This document shows, piece after piece, positions 18,740 through 27,733 of a stretch of DNA of 64,000 bases. Source of the stretch: Dyadobacter sp. CY326 (GTDB lineage Bacteria; Bacteroidota; Bacteroidia; Cytophagales; Spirosomataceae). Positions within the stretch are counted from its first letter, which is position 1, and every line of letters starts with the position of its first letter. Under the pieces are notes generated by a model. The model made no database searches, was not told where the DNA came from, and worked only from the letters and a program-made list of their open reading frames with translations. Where the stretch lies: NCBI RefSeq assembly GCF_021390515.1, contig NZ_JAJUXI010000003.1:434001-498000 (forward strand), given 5' to 3'. The translations under genes and the position numbers were made by a program.

Positions 18740-18775
18740 AAAACAGGCTTGCAGTGGTTACTGCAAGCCTGTTTT
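18740..18775. terminator. Bidirectional terminator
   Basis: A 16-bp perfect stem AAAACAGGCTTGCAGT with its complement around a 4-nt loop, with T runs in both directions. It lies between the convergent helicase and CHRD genes. Confidence 0.9.
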
Positions 18776-18792
18776 CGTAAAAATATCGATGG

Positions 18793-19257
18793 TTAGTCAG
18801 CGATCGGATCAGCAATGATTTGACCGCGAACTTCTCCGAAAATGTTGTTAGCAGTTGGAATGTTCACGTATAACTGACCTAAGATCAATTGTGTTTGTTG
18901 CTCTACATTCAGCTTCTGTGTTCCCTGAACCTGATTTCCGGTTGGTTTGTCAGCCAATGTAAACAGCAATGGGCCAGCTTCCCAAGCAGGATTTGCACTG
19001 TGAATGTTAACTGATGTAGGGACTACATTCTGATAATTAATGTTGTATTTCAGCTCCATCGTGTTCTTGTTATACTCAAAAACACCCGTGCCCTGACCAG
19101 CAGATGTAGCTTTTGGAACAGTAGCACCACTATTTATTACTGAGGAGAACTTCACAATGTCATCTTTGTGAGGACCTTCCTCTTTGCAAGATGTCACAAA
19201 TCCCAACATTACAACTCCTGCGATCAATAGTAAAAAACGTTTCATTGGCTTTTTCAT
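18793..19257 (-). CDS. CHRD domain lipoprotein
   Basis: A 154-residue lipoprotein: the signal FLLLIAGVVMLGFVTSC ends at Cys24. The mature part is a CHRD-like beta domain (FSSVINSGATVPKATSAGQG, TGVFEYNKNTMELKYNINYQ, SVNIHSANPAWEAGP) ending in GEVRGQI, the C-terminal consensus of this domain. CHRD domains are beta-sandwich modules also found in chordin; their bacterial role is unknown. Two Met starts four residues apart (MKKPMKRF) are possible. Confidence 0.88.
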   Translation of the reverse strand: MKKPMKRFLLLIAGVVMLGFVTSCKEEGPHKDDIVKFSSVINSGATVPKATSAGQGTGVFEYNKNTMELKYNINYQNVVPTSVNIHSANPAWEAGPLLFTLADKPTGNQVQGTQKLNVEQQTQLILGQLYVNIPTANNIFGEVRGQIIADPIAD

Positions 19258-19334
19258 ACATCATTAATTTAAAAAAATTTAACCCTTAAATATATACAAA
19301 CTTATCTCGCTACAAAAATGATACCACTCAGCGC

Positions 19335-20069
19335 CTAAATATTCCAGAGGTCGCTCTTGCGAATGTAAACGAATTGATTGTTCCAAATAACCCGGTTCCA
19401 ATGGTCTACGGAGCCAACAATTGTCAGCTTATGCCCCTTCCCTACCCGATCAACGACAGCCGCCGCAGACGACGGCTCATCCCGCAGGAAGGTGTTTTCA
19501 TTGACAATGATACAAGTCTGATAAAGCGATGGAACATTCAGAATCCCCAGCAACACAAGCAAGTAAACGATTATTGACAGCTTGTGTATTTGCAGAATCG
19601 GCTCCTTCCGTCGAACTTTTGTAACCATGATTACAACTATGTACGTCCCCAAAGTTAGAAGCAATATTGGAATGTAATCACCATATCTTCTGTAAAAAAT
19701 TATAAAATAGTTGTAATCATCAAATTCATAGCCGGTTAAGTTCTGTTCCTGCGCCAGCTTGTCCATCTTCTCAAACAGTCGTCGCGACGGGTTTGTGAGC
19801 GCAAGTTTGCTGAGGTAAAACAGGCAATCGGTGTAATTATTTGTCTTTTCCGCCAGGAAAGCCAGTTTCAAAAGCAGGCTTTGATTGTTTTTTTCATCCT
19901 GGCTAAAATTTTTTTTATACAGTTGCAGCGACTCCGGATAACGGGCCATAGCGAACAGAGAATCAGCCGTTTTTAGCTCCTTTCTATTCGTCGCGAAAGC
20001 CGTTACAGAGCTCATCACCGTTCCCAAAAAAATCCAAAATATCAGGTATTTACTACGCAGGGCTTGCAT
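19335..20069 (-). CDS. TPR and SH3-like domain membrane protein (BatE-like)
   Basis: A 244-residue protein from the Met at 20069 (a TTG 33 bases upstream is possible). Order of parts: signal or first membrane segment (YLIFWIFLGTVMSSVTAFA), a TPR-like helical region about 25-110 (ADSLFAMARYPESLQLYKKN), two further membrane segments (PILLLTLGTYIVVIMVTKV and IIVYLLVLLGILNVPSL), and a C-terminal bacterial SH3 domain (NTFLRDEPSSAAAVVDRVGK, then GHKLTIVGSVDHWNRV). The architecture resembles BatE of Bacteroides aerotolerance operons, but no BatA-D genes are adjacent. The function is therefore open. Confidence 0.8.
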   Translation of the reverse strand: MQALRSKYLIFWIFLGTVMSSVTAFATNRKELKTADSLFAMARYPESLQLYKKNFSQDEKNNQSLLLKLAFLAEKTNNYTDCLFYLSKLALTNPSRRLFEKMDKLAQEQNLTGYEFDDYNYFIIFYRRYGDYIPILLLTLGTYIVVIMVTKVRRKEPILQIHKLSIIVYLLVLLGILNVPSLYQTCIIVNENTFLRDEPSSAAAVVDRVGKGHKLTIVGSVDHWNRVIWNNQFVYIRKSDLWNI

Positions 20070-20176
20070 TATACTTTTTAGAATTCTACTTTTGCATCGC
20101 AATTACGGAAAAGGCCACGGCTAATCCAACAACCTGCAAATTTCCAAATCCCGGTCAAACGGGCGAGTAGAAATAG

Positions 20177-20309
20177 GATTCCGTAGCTCAGCTGGTAGAG
20201 CAATACACCGCGCGGCGTCCGCAATTCGATTGGCGCTTTTAATGTATGGGTCCTGGGCCTTTTACAGAAATAAGCAAAAGACTGATGTTGAACAGTAAAT
20301 CAACAATAA
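20177..20309 (+). repeat. Decayed tRNA-Lys copy 1 with 28-nt insertion
   Basis: First 32 bases (20177-20208) are identical to the 5' end of the intact tRNA-Lys at 20430: acceptor 5' strand, D arm and 5' anticodon stem. A GC-rich insertion at 20209-20236 interrupts the anticodon loop just before TTTT. Homology resumes through TCCTGGG (20257) and then ends, so the T loop and 3' acceptor strand are missing. A ~50-nt spacer shared with copy 2 follows. Confidence 0.85.
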
Positions 20310-20429
20310 GATTCCGTAGCTCAGCTGGTAGAGCAATACACCGCGCGGCGTCCGCTTTTAATGTATGGGTCCTGGGCCTTTAACAGACATAAGCAAAAAG
20401 ACTGATGTTGAACAGTAAATCAACAATAG
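20310..20429 (+). repeat. Decayed tRNA-Lys copy 2 with 14-nt insertion
   Basis: Same structure as copy 1, but the insertion is only CGCGCGGCGTCCGC (20342-20355), which is the first half of the copy 1 insertion. The 3' half of the tRNA is again replaced by a spacer (CCTTTAACAGACATAAGC onward) nearly identical to that after copy 1. It cannot fold as a tRNA. Confidence 0.85.
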
Positions 20430-20502
20430 GATTCCGTAGCTCAGCTGGTAGAGCAATACACTTTTAATGTATGGGTCCTGGGTTCGAATCCCAGCGGGAT
20501 CA
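20430..20502 (+). tRNA. tRNA-Lys (anticodon TTT)
   Basis: A 73-nt cloverleaf: acceptor GATTCCG with CGGGATC, D arm GCTCAGCTGGTAGAGC, anticodon stem ATACA/TGTAT with loop CTTTTAA, and T arm CTGGG-TTCGAAT-CCCAG. Discriminator is A, CCA is not encoded. Its 3' end forms part of the left attachment repeat of the island. Confidence 0.97.
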
Positions 20503-20514
20503 CTTGAAGAAATA
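20488..20514 (+). repeat. Left attachment repeat (attL) of the tRNA-Lys island
   Basis: A 27-base segment starting ATCCCAGCGGGATCACTTGA, in the T-arm 3' strand and acceptor end of tRNA-Lys, is repeated exactly at 28955-28981. Similarity continues for another ~45 bases, with mismatches, through the downstream terminator. Confidence 0.9.
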
Positions 20515-20528
20515 ACAAAAAGCATCAA

Positions 20529-20564
20529 AAGCCTGCAAATCAAACGATTAGCAGGCTTTTTTCT
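20529..20564 (+). terminator. tRNA-Lys terminator on the left side of the island
   Basis: Imperfect stem AGCCTGCAAATC / GATTAGCAGGCT with a T run. A close variant with a perfect stem lies at 28996-29030 on the right side. Confidence 0.8.
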
Positions 20565-20604
20565 TTCCGGATTATGCCAAAAGATTTAATTTTCGTCAAA
20601 TTTT

Positions 20605-20701
20605 TGGTGAGTAATTCGGTAAGTTCGAGAATCTGCAAATTTTACTCACCAGAATCGTTGTAACTTATTGTATTTGAAGATGTTTACGCCGTAAACATCT
20701 T
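20605..20701. promoter_or_regulatory. Probable recombinase arm-type sites and palindrome upstream of the integrase
   Basis: TGGTGAGTAA (20605-20614) and its inverted partner TTACTCACCA (20642-20651), with CGGTAAGT between them. GGTGAGT recurs twice at the right end of the island (28879-28897). AAGATGTTTAC (20677-20687) and GTAAACATCTT (20691-20701) form a perfect 11-bp inverted repeat just before the integrase gene. The sharing between ends suggests integrase arm-binding sites; the palindrome may be an operator. Confidence 0.55.
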
Positions 20702-20757
20702 GTGCTGAAATGGCTTGCAAGACTACTTTTGTTCAACTTTTTAACCTGATAAGGGGT

Positions 20758-21990
20758 ATGAAAACAAAGATCAGTCTGCTTTTCTATTTGAAGAAGCCGA
20801 AGAATTATCAAAAAGGGCCTGTGCCGATTTACTTGCGGATTACGGTTGAAAGTAAAAGAGCAGAATTTACAACTGGCCGAGAATGCGAGCCCGGTCGATG
20901 GAATGCGGTTGCTGGCAGAGTTACTGGTTCGAAGGAGACAGTAAAATCTGTTAATGCCTATCTCGGCAACCTCGAACAGCAATTGTTAGATGCGCACGCC
21001 GCTCTGGTTCGTGACGGAGCATTGATAACGGCGGAAACGATCAAAAACAAATATCTAGGCGTCGGACCTAAGCAGCGATTATTGATGACAGTGATCGCAG
21101 ACCATAACGGGCGTATGAAGACATTGGTCGGTCAGGAGTATGCTATCGGTACACTTAACCGCTACAAGGTGCTCGAACGTCATACATTGGCATTCTTGAA
21201 AAGTCACTTCAACACAAGTGATTTTGACATCAGCCGCATCGATTTCGCTTTCATCGCTGACTATGAGTTCTATTTGCGCTCAGTTCGTAAGATGGGTAAT
21301 AATGCGGTGGTGAAGCACATGAAAATGTTTCGCAAGATCATTAACATTTGCCTTGGGAATGGCTGGATGAATTTTGATCCTTATTTGAACTTCAAGGGGA
21401 AGTTCAACAAGGTTGACAAGGCGATCCTGACTCGAGCGGAGTTAGACTTAATGGCTAGCAAAGAGTTTGCCAGTGATCGACTCGCACAGGTTCGCGACAC
21501 TTTTCTTTTTTGTTGTTTCACCGGCCTGGCCTACTCTGATATCCAGAAGCTCGAAACAAGCCAGATAGCACGAGGGATCGATGGTGAGCAGTGGATTTTC
21601 AGCCAGAGGACGAAAACGAATGTCAAATCACATATTCCGCTGTTGCCAGAAGCGCTTCAAATAATCGACAGATATAAAGATCATCCGCTTTGTGAGTCCC
21701 GAGGGCTTGTGTTACCTGTGCCGAGTAATCAGAAGATGAATGACTATCTGAAAGAAATTGCCGTGATCTGCGGGATTAATAAGGTTCTTACTTCACACGT
21801 AGCTAGGCATACGTTTGCGACGACTATTACCCTTCAAAATGGTGTGCCGATTGAAAGCGTTTCTAAAATGCTTGGGCATACAAACATTCGGACTACGCAG
21901 ATCTATGCAAAGATCCTGGACACGAAGGTCAGTGAAGATATGCAGGCTTTGAAAGGGCGGCTTTCCAAGAGATCTGGTACGGAAGGTTAG
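20758..21990 (+). CDS. Tyrosine recombinase/integrase of the island
   Basis: Site-specific recombinase expected to insert and excise this element at tRNA-Lys. From the Met at 20758 it has 410 residues: an N-terminal arm-binding region (MKTKISLLFYLKKPKNYQKG, PVPIYLRITVESKRAEF), a SAM-like core-binding domain about 105-215, and a catalytic domain with HVARHTFATT (H-x-x-R), LGHTNIRTTQIYAKI with the His and nucleophilic Tyr. The first catalytic Arg position reads FTGLAYSDI, lacking Arg, as in many Bacteroidota integrases such as the CTnDOT type. It sits directly beside attL, as usual for tRNA-targeting elements. Confidence 0.94.
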   Translation: MKTKISLLFYLKKPKNYQKGPVPIYLRITVESKRAEFTTGRECEPGRWNAVAGRVTGSKETVKSVNAYLGNLEQQLLDAHAALVRDGALITAETIKNKYLGVGPKQRLLMTVIADHNGRMKTLVGQEYAIGTLNRYKVLERHTLAFLKSHFNTSDFDISRIDFAFIADYEFYLRSVRKMGNNAVVKHMKMFRKIINICLGNGWMNFDPYLNFKGKFNKVDKAILTRAELDLMASKEFASDRLAQVRDTFLFCCFTGLAYSDIQKLETSQIARGIDGEQWIFSQRTKTNVKSHIPLLPEALQIIDRYKDHPLCESRGLVLPVPSNQKMNDYLKEIAVICGINKVLTSHVARHTFATTITLQNGVPIESVSKMLGHTNIRTTQIYAKILDTKVSEDMQALKGRLSKRSGTEG

Positions 21991-21995
21991 CGCTG

Positions 21996-22052
21996 CACCT
22001 TCTCTCTCACGACCCCTCCTATTTGTGAGAGGGGATCGCGAGAGAGAAGGTG
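21996..22052. terminator. Long hairpin after the integrase gene
   Basis: CACCTTCTCTCTC (21996-22008) pairs perfectly with GAGAGAGAAGGTG (22040-22052); an inner CGACCCCTC/GAGGGG(A)TCG extends the stem. A run of A's follows. It separates the integrase from the convergent cargo operon and probably ends transcription from both sides. Confidence 0.75.
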
Positions 22053-22123
22053 AAAAATATTATAACAAGAGTGAATTTCTAAATGATAAGGGCTCTTTGA
22101 TAAGTCCTCCGGCAGAAAAAATT

Positions 22124-24577
22124 TTAAACATCCTCCAACTCCGATTTTGATTGTACAAACCAAGCTGTTTTGTTACCATAGATTGATTTCAGACGATCAT
22201 ACCAAGTCGCTTTCAAAACAACAGCTGTGCCCTCCAAACGAGGAACTTCTGTACAATCACTAATTCCTCCGAAGTATTGCTCTCTCCACGTCATCAATCT
22301 CACAATCACTTCACCAGTGTTATCAACTGCCTGAAAACCATTATGAAAATCCTGAGCTACTTCAAGACCAAGCTGGCTAATAATCCAAGGAGAAACGAAT
22401 AGCAAATTGCAGTACTCCAACTTATCAATAATATTCAATTCACAAATTGGCTCGTCCGATTGGGCTTTTGTAATCACTGCCTCTCTGTAATATGAAGCTC
22501 TAAATAGGTACTTTGCAAATCGAAATTGCCCTTTTACTGGTTTGCCTCCAAAGGTGAGGTGCGAACTTATGGTTCGACGACCTTTAGACTTGAAGTCGTC
22601 ACCGTAAATCTCTACCTCCTTCCATGCTAACACAACCCATCCATCTCTCTCAACCGGGGCACTGGCATCGAATGTCCCATATTCAGGAATTTCTTCTGAC
22701 TTAGGAAGATATGGCGGCCTTTTGCACAACGTCCCGATCTGAATTATAAGTTCTGGCAGATACAAATCTAAGCCCAATGTGTCTGGAGGGTAGGTATTCC
22801 TAGATATGTTGGTTAGTTCTTCGCACCATAGATTGTTGATGATCTCATACGGAGCATTGGCAAGAGGAACGATTGGAGTCATCAACTTTTCTGACCGCAT
22901 ATAATATTGACCAAATTCCTCACTAATTATGTCTCTTTTGTGCTCGTAAGCTCTAAATGAACCATGCAAGACGCCTAGATACTTTGAAAGGATTCGATAT
23001 TTAGGGTGAATGTACTCCATGAATCCACGGTCGTATGCATGGGATGGATACGTCAACCTTATGCGAGGTTTGTCAATCGAAATGGGCTCAAATTCGAAAA
23101 ACGATTTGATAATCTGATTCTCGAGGAAATAGTCAGTAGGGTATCGACGAAGTAACAGTTCTACAAAATAATCCGGGATTTTGTCGGAATCAATGTAGTC
23201 GTGAAGCACTTGAAGTAGAATCGCCTTGTGAATAGGTAGCAAAAGTTTCTCTTGTAAAAACGCCCATTGATAGGGTCGGAATAGTAAGTGAGGGCGAGTC
23301 CTAGCGATGTAGGATAAGGACCAGATGATGCCTTGTGTTTTCTCCGTTGTAAATGTTTTTAATCTTGCAATAAGCAGCGCAACCACCAATTCATCATCAG
23401 TAAATGATTCTAATCCGCCGTAAATGGAGGCATTAATTTTCGCATTTGGAGGATGAGGGAGGCGTCTTTCCACAAGCGCGTAGACCTGTCTAATTAGTTC
23501 TCCGACGACTTTCTCCGAAAGGCCTAACTCTGAAAATGCTTTGATAAGATTACAGGAGATCAAATCTGAAAAATCATAATTCTTATCTGAAAGCAGAAAA
23601 CTCAATTCTTCATGCAGAATAGAAATTGCTCTTTGACCATCTACTTGATATGCATTCTTCAAATAATCTGTATAGTGAAGCGAGTGATACCACCCATCTG
23701 TTAAGTTCACGAACAAGCTGATATTTAAGCGCATCCATTCTTCGCTTCCTTTTACAAAAACATTGCTCATCCATTCGGGAGCGTCACGACCATATTTAAA
23801 TGCTGCTGCTGCCAAACGAATAATTCTCTTCTTATCGTCGTCATTTCGAAGCTTATAAACGTAACCTTCGAAATCAGCCCGTTGATCTGCTTTTAAAGGA
23901 TGCAATTCAAGGTGGGCAGAAACCTCATCCAACGAAGCATTAGAAAGTGGAAACGCGATAGCCAAACCTCGAGTCGGCTGGTTATCCTCTAAGTCGTTTT
24001 TCCCTGATTTTAATTGCAATGATCGTCCAAGGCGCAATTCAAATTCTTTAACAACACCGGCAGAAAAATCATTTTCTGCCTCCTTTATATGTTTGGAAGG
24101 TATTGTATCAAGCCACATTTTGAAGTTCTCCCTAAGACCGTCCTCAACGAGATCCAGTATTGCAAGTCCGTGACGCAAAATCACTTCCGATGAGGCGAGT
24201 GGAAGGGACCGGCACAGCAAATACCAATTCGTAGGACTATAAGTAGATTGAAACTTCTCAAGCATATCGATAAATTGCTCTTCCTGATGCCAGCGAGCAC
24301 CGTTATTTTCAAGTGTCTCACTTATAAGGAACTTTAGTGCTTCCCTCGGGTAAACATCTGCAAATTCATTAAACCACTCAACAGGATAACTGCTTGTGGA
24401 TTTTCCATCCGTATGAGTTACAACAGTCATAGCAAGTTCATACAGATTGAAAAACCAACTTGCATCAAGCGTTCCGTAACTTTTTTGGTACGAAGCGCTA
24501 CAAAACAATATCTCACTTAGCGTACGATCCTTTCGGTAGCCGTACGCCGCCATAGCCTGGATACCATCAGCGAACAT
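22124..24577 (-). CDS. C-terminal part of a giant STAND-type protein (helical repeat sensor), in frame with the upstream ATPase
   Basis: An 817-codon frame starting MFADGIQAMAAYGY. It is mostly alpha-helical repeats (about 1-560), followed by a predicted mixed alpha/beta C-terminal domain (DGWVVLAWKEVEIYG, YCNLLFVSPWIISQLGLEVA, LMTWREQYFGG, LEGTAVVLKATWYDRLKSIY). I do not recognise a named domain; the C-terminal pattern feels familiar from large ATP-binding defence proteins. It follows the 1048-residue gene in the same frame after one TAA plus three sense codons (TCC AAA GAA), and its first residues complete a TPR-like hairpin begun in the upstream frame. So it is probably the C-terminal half of one protein, or a translationally coupled partner. 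Role inferred: sensing of phage ligand by the repeats. No separate promoter or ribosome-binding site is evident. Confidence 0.75.
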   Translation of the reverse strand: MFADGIQAMAAYGYRKDRTLSEILFCSASYQKSYGTLDASWFFNLYELAMTVVTHTDGKSTSSYPVEWFNEFADVYPREALKFLISETLENNGARWHQEEQFIDMLEKFQSTYSPTNWYLLCRSLPLASSEVILRHGLAILDLVEDGLRENFKMWLDTIPSKHIKEAENDFSAGVVKEFELRLGRSLQLKSGKNDLEDNQPTRGLAIAFPLSNASLDEVSAHLELHPLKADQRADFEGYVYKLRNDDDKKRIIRLAAAAFKYGRDAPEWMSNVFVKGSEEWMRLNISLFVNLTDGWYHSLHYTDYLKNAYQVDGQRAISILHEELSFLLSDKNYDFSDLISCNLIKAFSELGLSEKVVGELIRQVYALVERRLPHPPNAKINASIYGGLESFTDDELVVALLIARLKTFTTEKTQGIIWSLSYIARTRPHLLFRPYQWAFLQEKLLLPIHKAILLQVLHDYIDSDKIPDYFVELLLRRYPTDYFLENQIIKSFFEFEPISIDKPRIRLTYPSHAYDRGFMEYIHPKYRILSKYLGVLHGSFRAYEHKRDIISEEFGQYYMRSEKLMTPIVPLANAPYEIINNLWCEELTNISRNTYPPDTLGLDLYLPELIIQIGTLCKRPPYLPKSEEIPEYGTFDASAPVERDGWVVLAWKEVEIYGDDFKSKGRRTISSHLTFGGKPVKGQFRFAKYLFRASYYREAVITKAQSDEPICELNIIDKLEYCNLLFVSPWIISQLGLEVAQDFHNGFQAVDNTGEVIVRLMTWREQYFGGISDCTEVPRLEGTAVVLKATWYDRLKSIYGNKTAWFVQSKSELEDV

Positions 24578-24586
24578 TTCTTTGGA

Positions 24587-27500
24587 TTACTCTATTTCGC
24601 CAGTCTGATTTAAGATCAAGGCATAGTTGAAAGCAGTTTCCGCCACATCAGAGTAGTATCGCCTCGAACCGAGGGGCTTGTAGTATTCCTTATATTTCGC
24701 CACAACATAGGAGTTCGGCAAATACCGACTTATAATTTCTAAGTACTCTTCATGAGTTAACGGCCCCATAACAGCTCCCCTCATTGAAGTTGTTACCTCT
24801 GTGACCCGCTCCAAATATTCACAGCATTTAAGCAGCAAAGCACTATTTCCGTTACACAGAAGCAATCCTTCATGGAATGACCTCTTTATGATGGGAAACA
24901 AGTAGTATAAATCATTAACGCGTGGTTTGCCCTTGAAAGGCTCCAAGTCTCTAACTAAATATGAGAATGTATCTAGTATTCGTTCCTCCTCCGCTCTAGC
25001 CTTTTTGTGCTGGTTTATACGAATAAAAAAAATGACCCAATTTCGGAACCAGTTATATCCAGCTAGTCTCCCAACTGCATCTTCAACCTCGTCGGTCACT
25101 GTGGCCGCCACGATGGAAGGTATACTTCGGATCTCTGTTAAGACATCCTCATGAACACTGTAATGATCATCTTGAATGATTGCTCTAACCACATCAGATA
25201 GCCTGCTTTCAGTTCTAATAAATTGCTGTTTTATTTTCTGATAGTACGGCACATTGGTTTCCCAATCAGCTCCCTTAAAAACTGACCACTTGTCCAACTC
25301 ATCGACGATATTTGGAAGTTTACTGCGGAATTTTTTATTCCGATAGATGACTTTTATTAGCTTTTCAAATTTGTCAAATCGCCGCGTGTGCAGATGCTTC
25401 AGGGCAGCACTTCCAACAAGGTCTAAAGGAATCGTTGACTCTTCAGGAATAATTCCCCAATGGACTACATCATTTGATTTATATGCCTGGTTGACAAGAA
25501 ATCTGACTGCTGCTTCAAGCCCGATCGAAAGATTTTCACCGTTCCACAGTACACGGTACATACTCTCCGGTCCGTGAATCTGCTGTATCGCGGTGAGATA
25601 CGACACCATAACAGATTCATCGAGAAATTTAAGTTGATAAATAATCTTGGCCTGCTCAGAAACAATAATTATTGGTAAAAATCCAGTCGTATATTGTAGG
25701 CACTTCCTTTGCAGATAATGATTATTTCTAATGCTGTCGAGTGGCTGTGCGTGATATAAGCTCTTTTCAATGAAATCTGCCGATATGGTTTTGGTAATAT
25801 CCTCAAACGCGCCGATTTCAAAACACAATTTTAATAAATGACTGTAGGCTTTCTGCGACTCAAAGAACGGTTGATTTTTTAACCAGTTAATTAGCGGTTT
25901 ATACACTAGATGTTCAATAGATGCTCCATAGGATATTATCAAGTCAATTACAAACCGCTTAAAACTTTCATGATAAATTGAATAGCCAATCGAAGGTTTA
26001 TATCGAACAACCGGCAGCAATATTTCAAGTTGCTTGTTTGACAACTCTCCAAGGTGAGTAATTTCTCGGAGTTCATTTTCGGTCAATGAAAAATCTGCGC
26101 CGCAAAGAGCATAAGGTATTCCGGTATCACCTAGAATTTGTTCATACAGATAGCCGTAATATCCTTTAAGATTGTAGTCGTAAGCAGGCAAACTATCGAT
26201 TAGATTTAACGGCAATCTGGTTTTACTTGAACCAATGTGATCGATCAAGTACTTGCAGTAAAGAGCATTGCCGTCACTTTTTGTGTGAATCGTCTCGGCG
26301 AGTGATCGATTGTTATGTTGAGTATTTCTTATGCCATTTCTCTTCATTAATCCAGCGGCGAAATCTAGGGTTACTTGTGGAAGTGCAAATACATGAAATG
26401 TTGCCAGTTGGGATAATTGGCTGATAGGTTGAGATATCACAAGCACTGAAATTTTGGGATTCGTTATATCGAGCTGCCCGATCGCCTGCAATATTGTTGT
26501 CTCATCCTCTGTTAAACCACCTCTGTTTCTCTGGTATACCCTCCAAATGTGGTCGATTCCGTCAATAATAATTAGAGTCTTTTTTCGAATTCTGCGTAAT
26601 AAGATATTTAATTGTTCGAGGTTAGATGCATAACGCCTAGTCATATGGCTATGTAAACTGTCATCATCCGATAAAATTTGAGTGATTAGGTTCGCATACA
26701 AAATATTGACAGTAATCCGCCTAACCGACAATGGATCGTTTAAAGCTAAATAACAATAATGCTTAATAACGTTAGTTCTTTTGCCAACTTCGCGTTCTAT
26801 ATTGGCAATAAGCCAAGATTTGCCAGCACCAGGTTCTGCAGTAAGAATCATTTTTTTCTCTTTCTCAAGCTTTTCTAAAACCTGAGAAACTCGCTCGGGA
26901 GTCTGGACAAACACTGATTCATCAATTACGAATTTTTGCTCTATCCCTCCATTTGTTTGCTTAATATTAATCAACTGTGCGACTTCATCACATGAAATTG
27001 TTTGGCTCTCTTTCGATCTGAGACTTCTAACGATGGAGCAAAGCCTTTCCGCTACTTCAATAACTGAGAGATGGTCATTTGGATATACGCCAATGCCAAT
27101 CCTGTCAATTGCTTTCGCGAGCATCATTTCAAGTCCGGCGGAAAAGTCCAGCAACAGCGAAGACTTAGGACAACCCACTTCAATAATCAAGTCATCGAGA
27201 AATTGCCTAAATTCTTCTCGACTTTGCGAAGCTGCCCAATTGCTAAGAGCAGTCCATGAGCGGAATACGTTTTCGCCCAAAGGCCATAATGCGTCCATAT
27301 TAAACTTGAAGCATGTGGTACCGGTAAGGAGGCTGGTATCTTCAGGTAGTTCAAGTAGTACCTCGGTAATCGGATCATCGTTATTAGGTAGGTCCCATGC
27401 TAGAAGAATTCGCCAGCGATAAGTCACATGTCGTAAAGCCTTCCAAGTATCGAATAAATCAAACAGCGCCAAGTCGTAAGAATTCCCAGCGGAGAAGTCC

Positions 27501-27733
27501 TGCTTGGTAAGTCTATGGTGACTGATTTCATTGCTATACTTAACCTGCATGCAGATTACGTTCTCTTCATTGTAAATAGTAATATCATCAAACCTGTCAG
27601 GTATCCCCTTACTAGTCTTCTTCTGATCGAAAAGAAGCTGTGTGGAACCTCTTCCAGCCCAGAGCTCATTTGCGATGAAATATGCACCTAGAATATCTTG
27701 ATATATGTAACCTTGATGAGCAGACGTTAGCAT
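24587..27733 (-). CDS. STAND-type ATPase with N-terminal Cap4/DUF4297-like nuclease domain (candidate antiphage protein)
   Basis: A 1048-residue protein. Residues 1-~200 look like a PD-(D/E)XK nuclease of the Cap4/DUF4297 kind: GYIYQDILGAYFIANEL, then IPDRFDDITIYNEENVICMQ followed by VKY (Asp49/50 and Gln63-Val-Lys65). Residues ~280-560 are a STAND/NACHT-like ATPase: Walker A AEPGAGKS at 299-306, Walker B TLIIIDGIDH at 386-395, and a sensor strand ISVLVISQP. The rest is helical repeats. The domain order (nuclease, ATPase, repeats) is that of Avs-type sensors, in which ligand binding drives oligomerisation and DNA cleavage. It lies in an integrated island, AT-richer than its flanks. The stop at 24587 may be premature: the frame reopens immediately into 817 further codons, for a joined length of about 1869 residues. 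Confidence 0.8.
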   Translation of the reverse strand: MLTSAHQGYIYQDILGAYFIANELWAGRGSTQLLFDQKKTSKGIPDRFDDITIYNEENVICMQVKYSNEISHHRLTKQDFSAGNSYDLALFDLFDTWKALRHVTYRWRILLAWDLPNNDDPITEVLLELPEDTSLLTGTTCFKFNMDALWPLGENVFRSWTALSNWAASQSREEFRQFLDDLIIEVGCPKSSLLLDFSAGLEMMLAKAIDRIGIGVYPNDHLSVIEVAERLCSIVRSLRSKESQTISCDEVAQLINIKQTNGGIEQKFVIDESVFVQTPERVSQVLEKLEKEKKMILTAEPGAGKSWLIANIEREVGKRTNVIKHYCYLALNDPLSVRRITVNILYANLITQILSDDDSLHSHMTRRYASNLEQLNILLRRIRKKTLIIIDGIDHIWRVYQRNRGGLTEDETTILQAIGQLDITNPKISVLVISQPISQLSQLATFHVFALPQVTLDFAAGLMKRNGIRNTQHNNRSLAETIHTKSDGNALYCKYLIDHIGSSKTRLPLNLIDSLPAYDYNLKGYYGYLYEQILGDTGIPYALCGADFSLTENELREITHLGELSNKQLEILLPVVRYKPSIGYSIYHESFKRFVIDLIISYGASIEHLVYKPLINWLKNQPFFESQKAYSHLLKLCFEIGAFEDITKTISADFIEKSLYHAQPLDSIRNNHYLQRKCLQYTTGFLPIIIVSEQAKIIYQLKFLDESVMVSYLTAIQQIHGPESMYRVLWNGENLSIGLEAAVRFLVNQAYKSNDVVHWGIIPEESTIPLDLVGSAALKHLHTRRFDKFEKLIKVIYRNKKFRSKLPNIVDELDKWSVFKGADWETNVPYYQKIKQQFIRTESRLSDVVRAIIQDDHYSVHEDVLTEIRSIPSIVAATVTDEVEDAVGRLAGYNWFRNWVIFFIRINQHKKARAEEERILDTFSYLVRDLEPFKGKPRVNDLYYLFPIIKRSFHEGLLLCNGNSALLLKCCEYLERVTEVTTSMRGAVMGPLTHEEYLEIISRYLPNSYVVAKYKEYYKPLGSRRYYSDVAETAFNYALILNQTGEIE

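Noticed and set aside
19335..20069. Full Bat aerotolerance operon
   Set aside because: Only a BatE-like architecture is present; BatA-BatD genes are not next to it.
20177..20429. Group I intron or CRISPR-like array in the tandem repeats
   Set aside because: The units are tRNA-Lys fragments; insertions of 14 and 28 nt are far too short for an intron, and there are no regularly spaced unique spacers.
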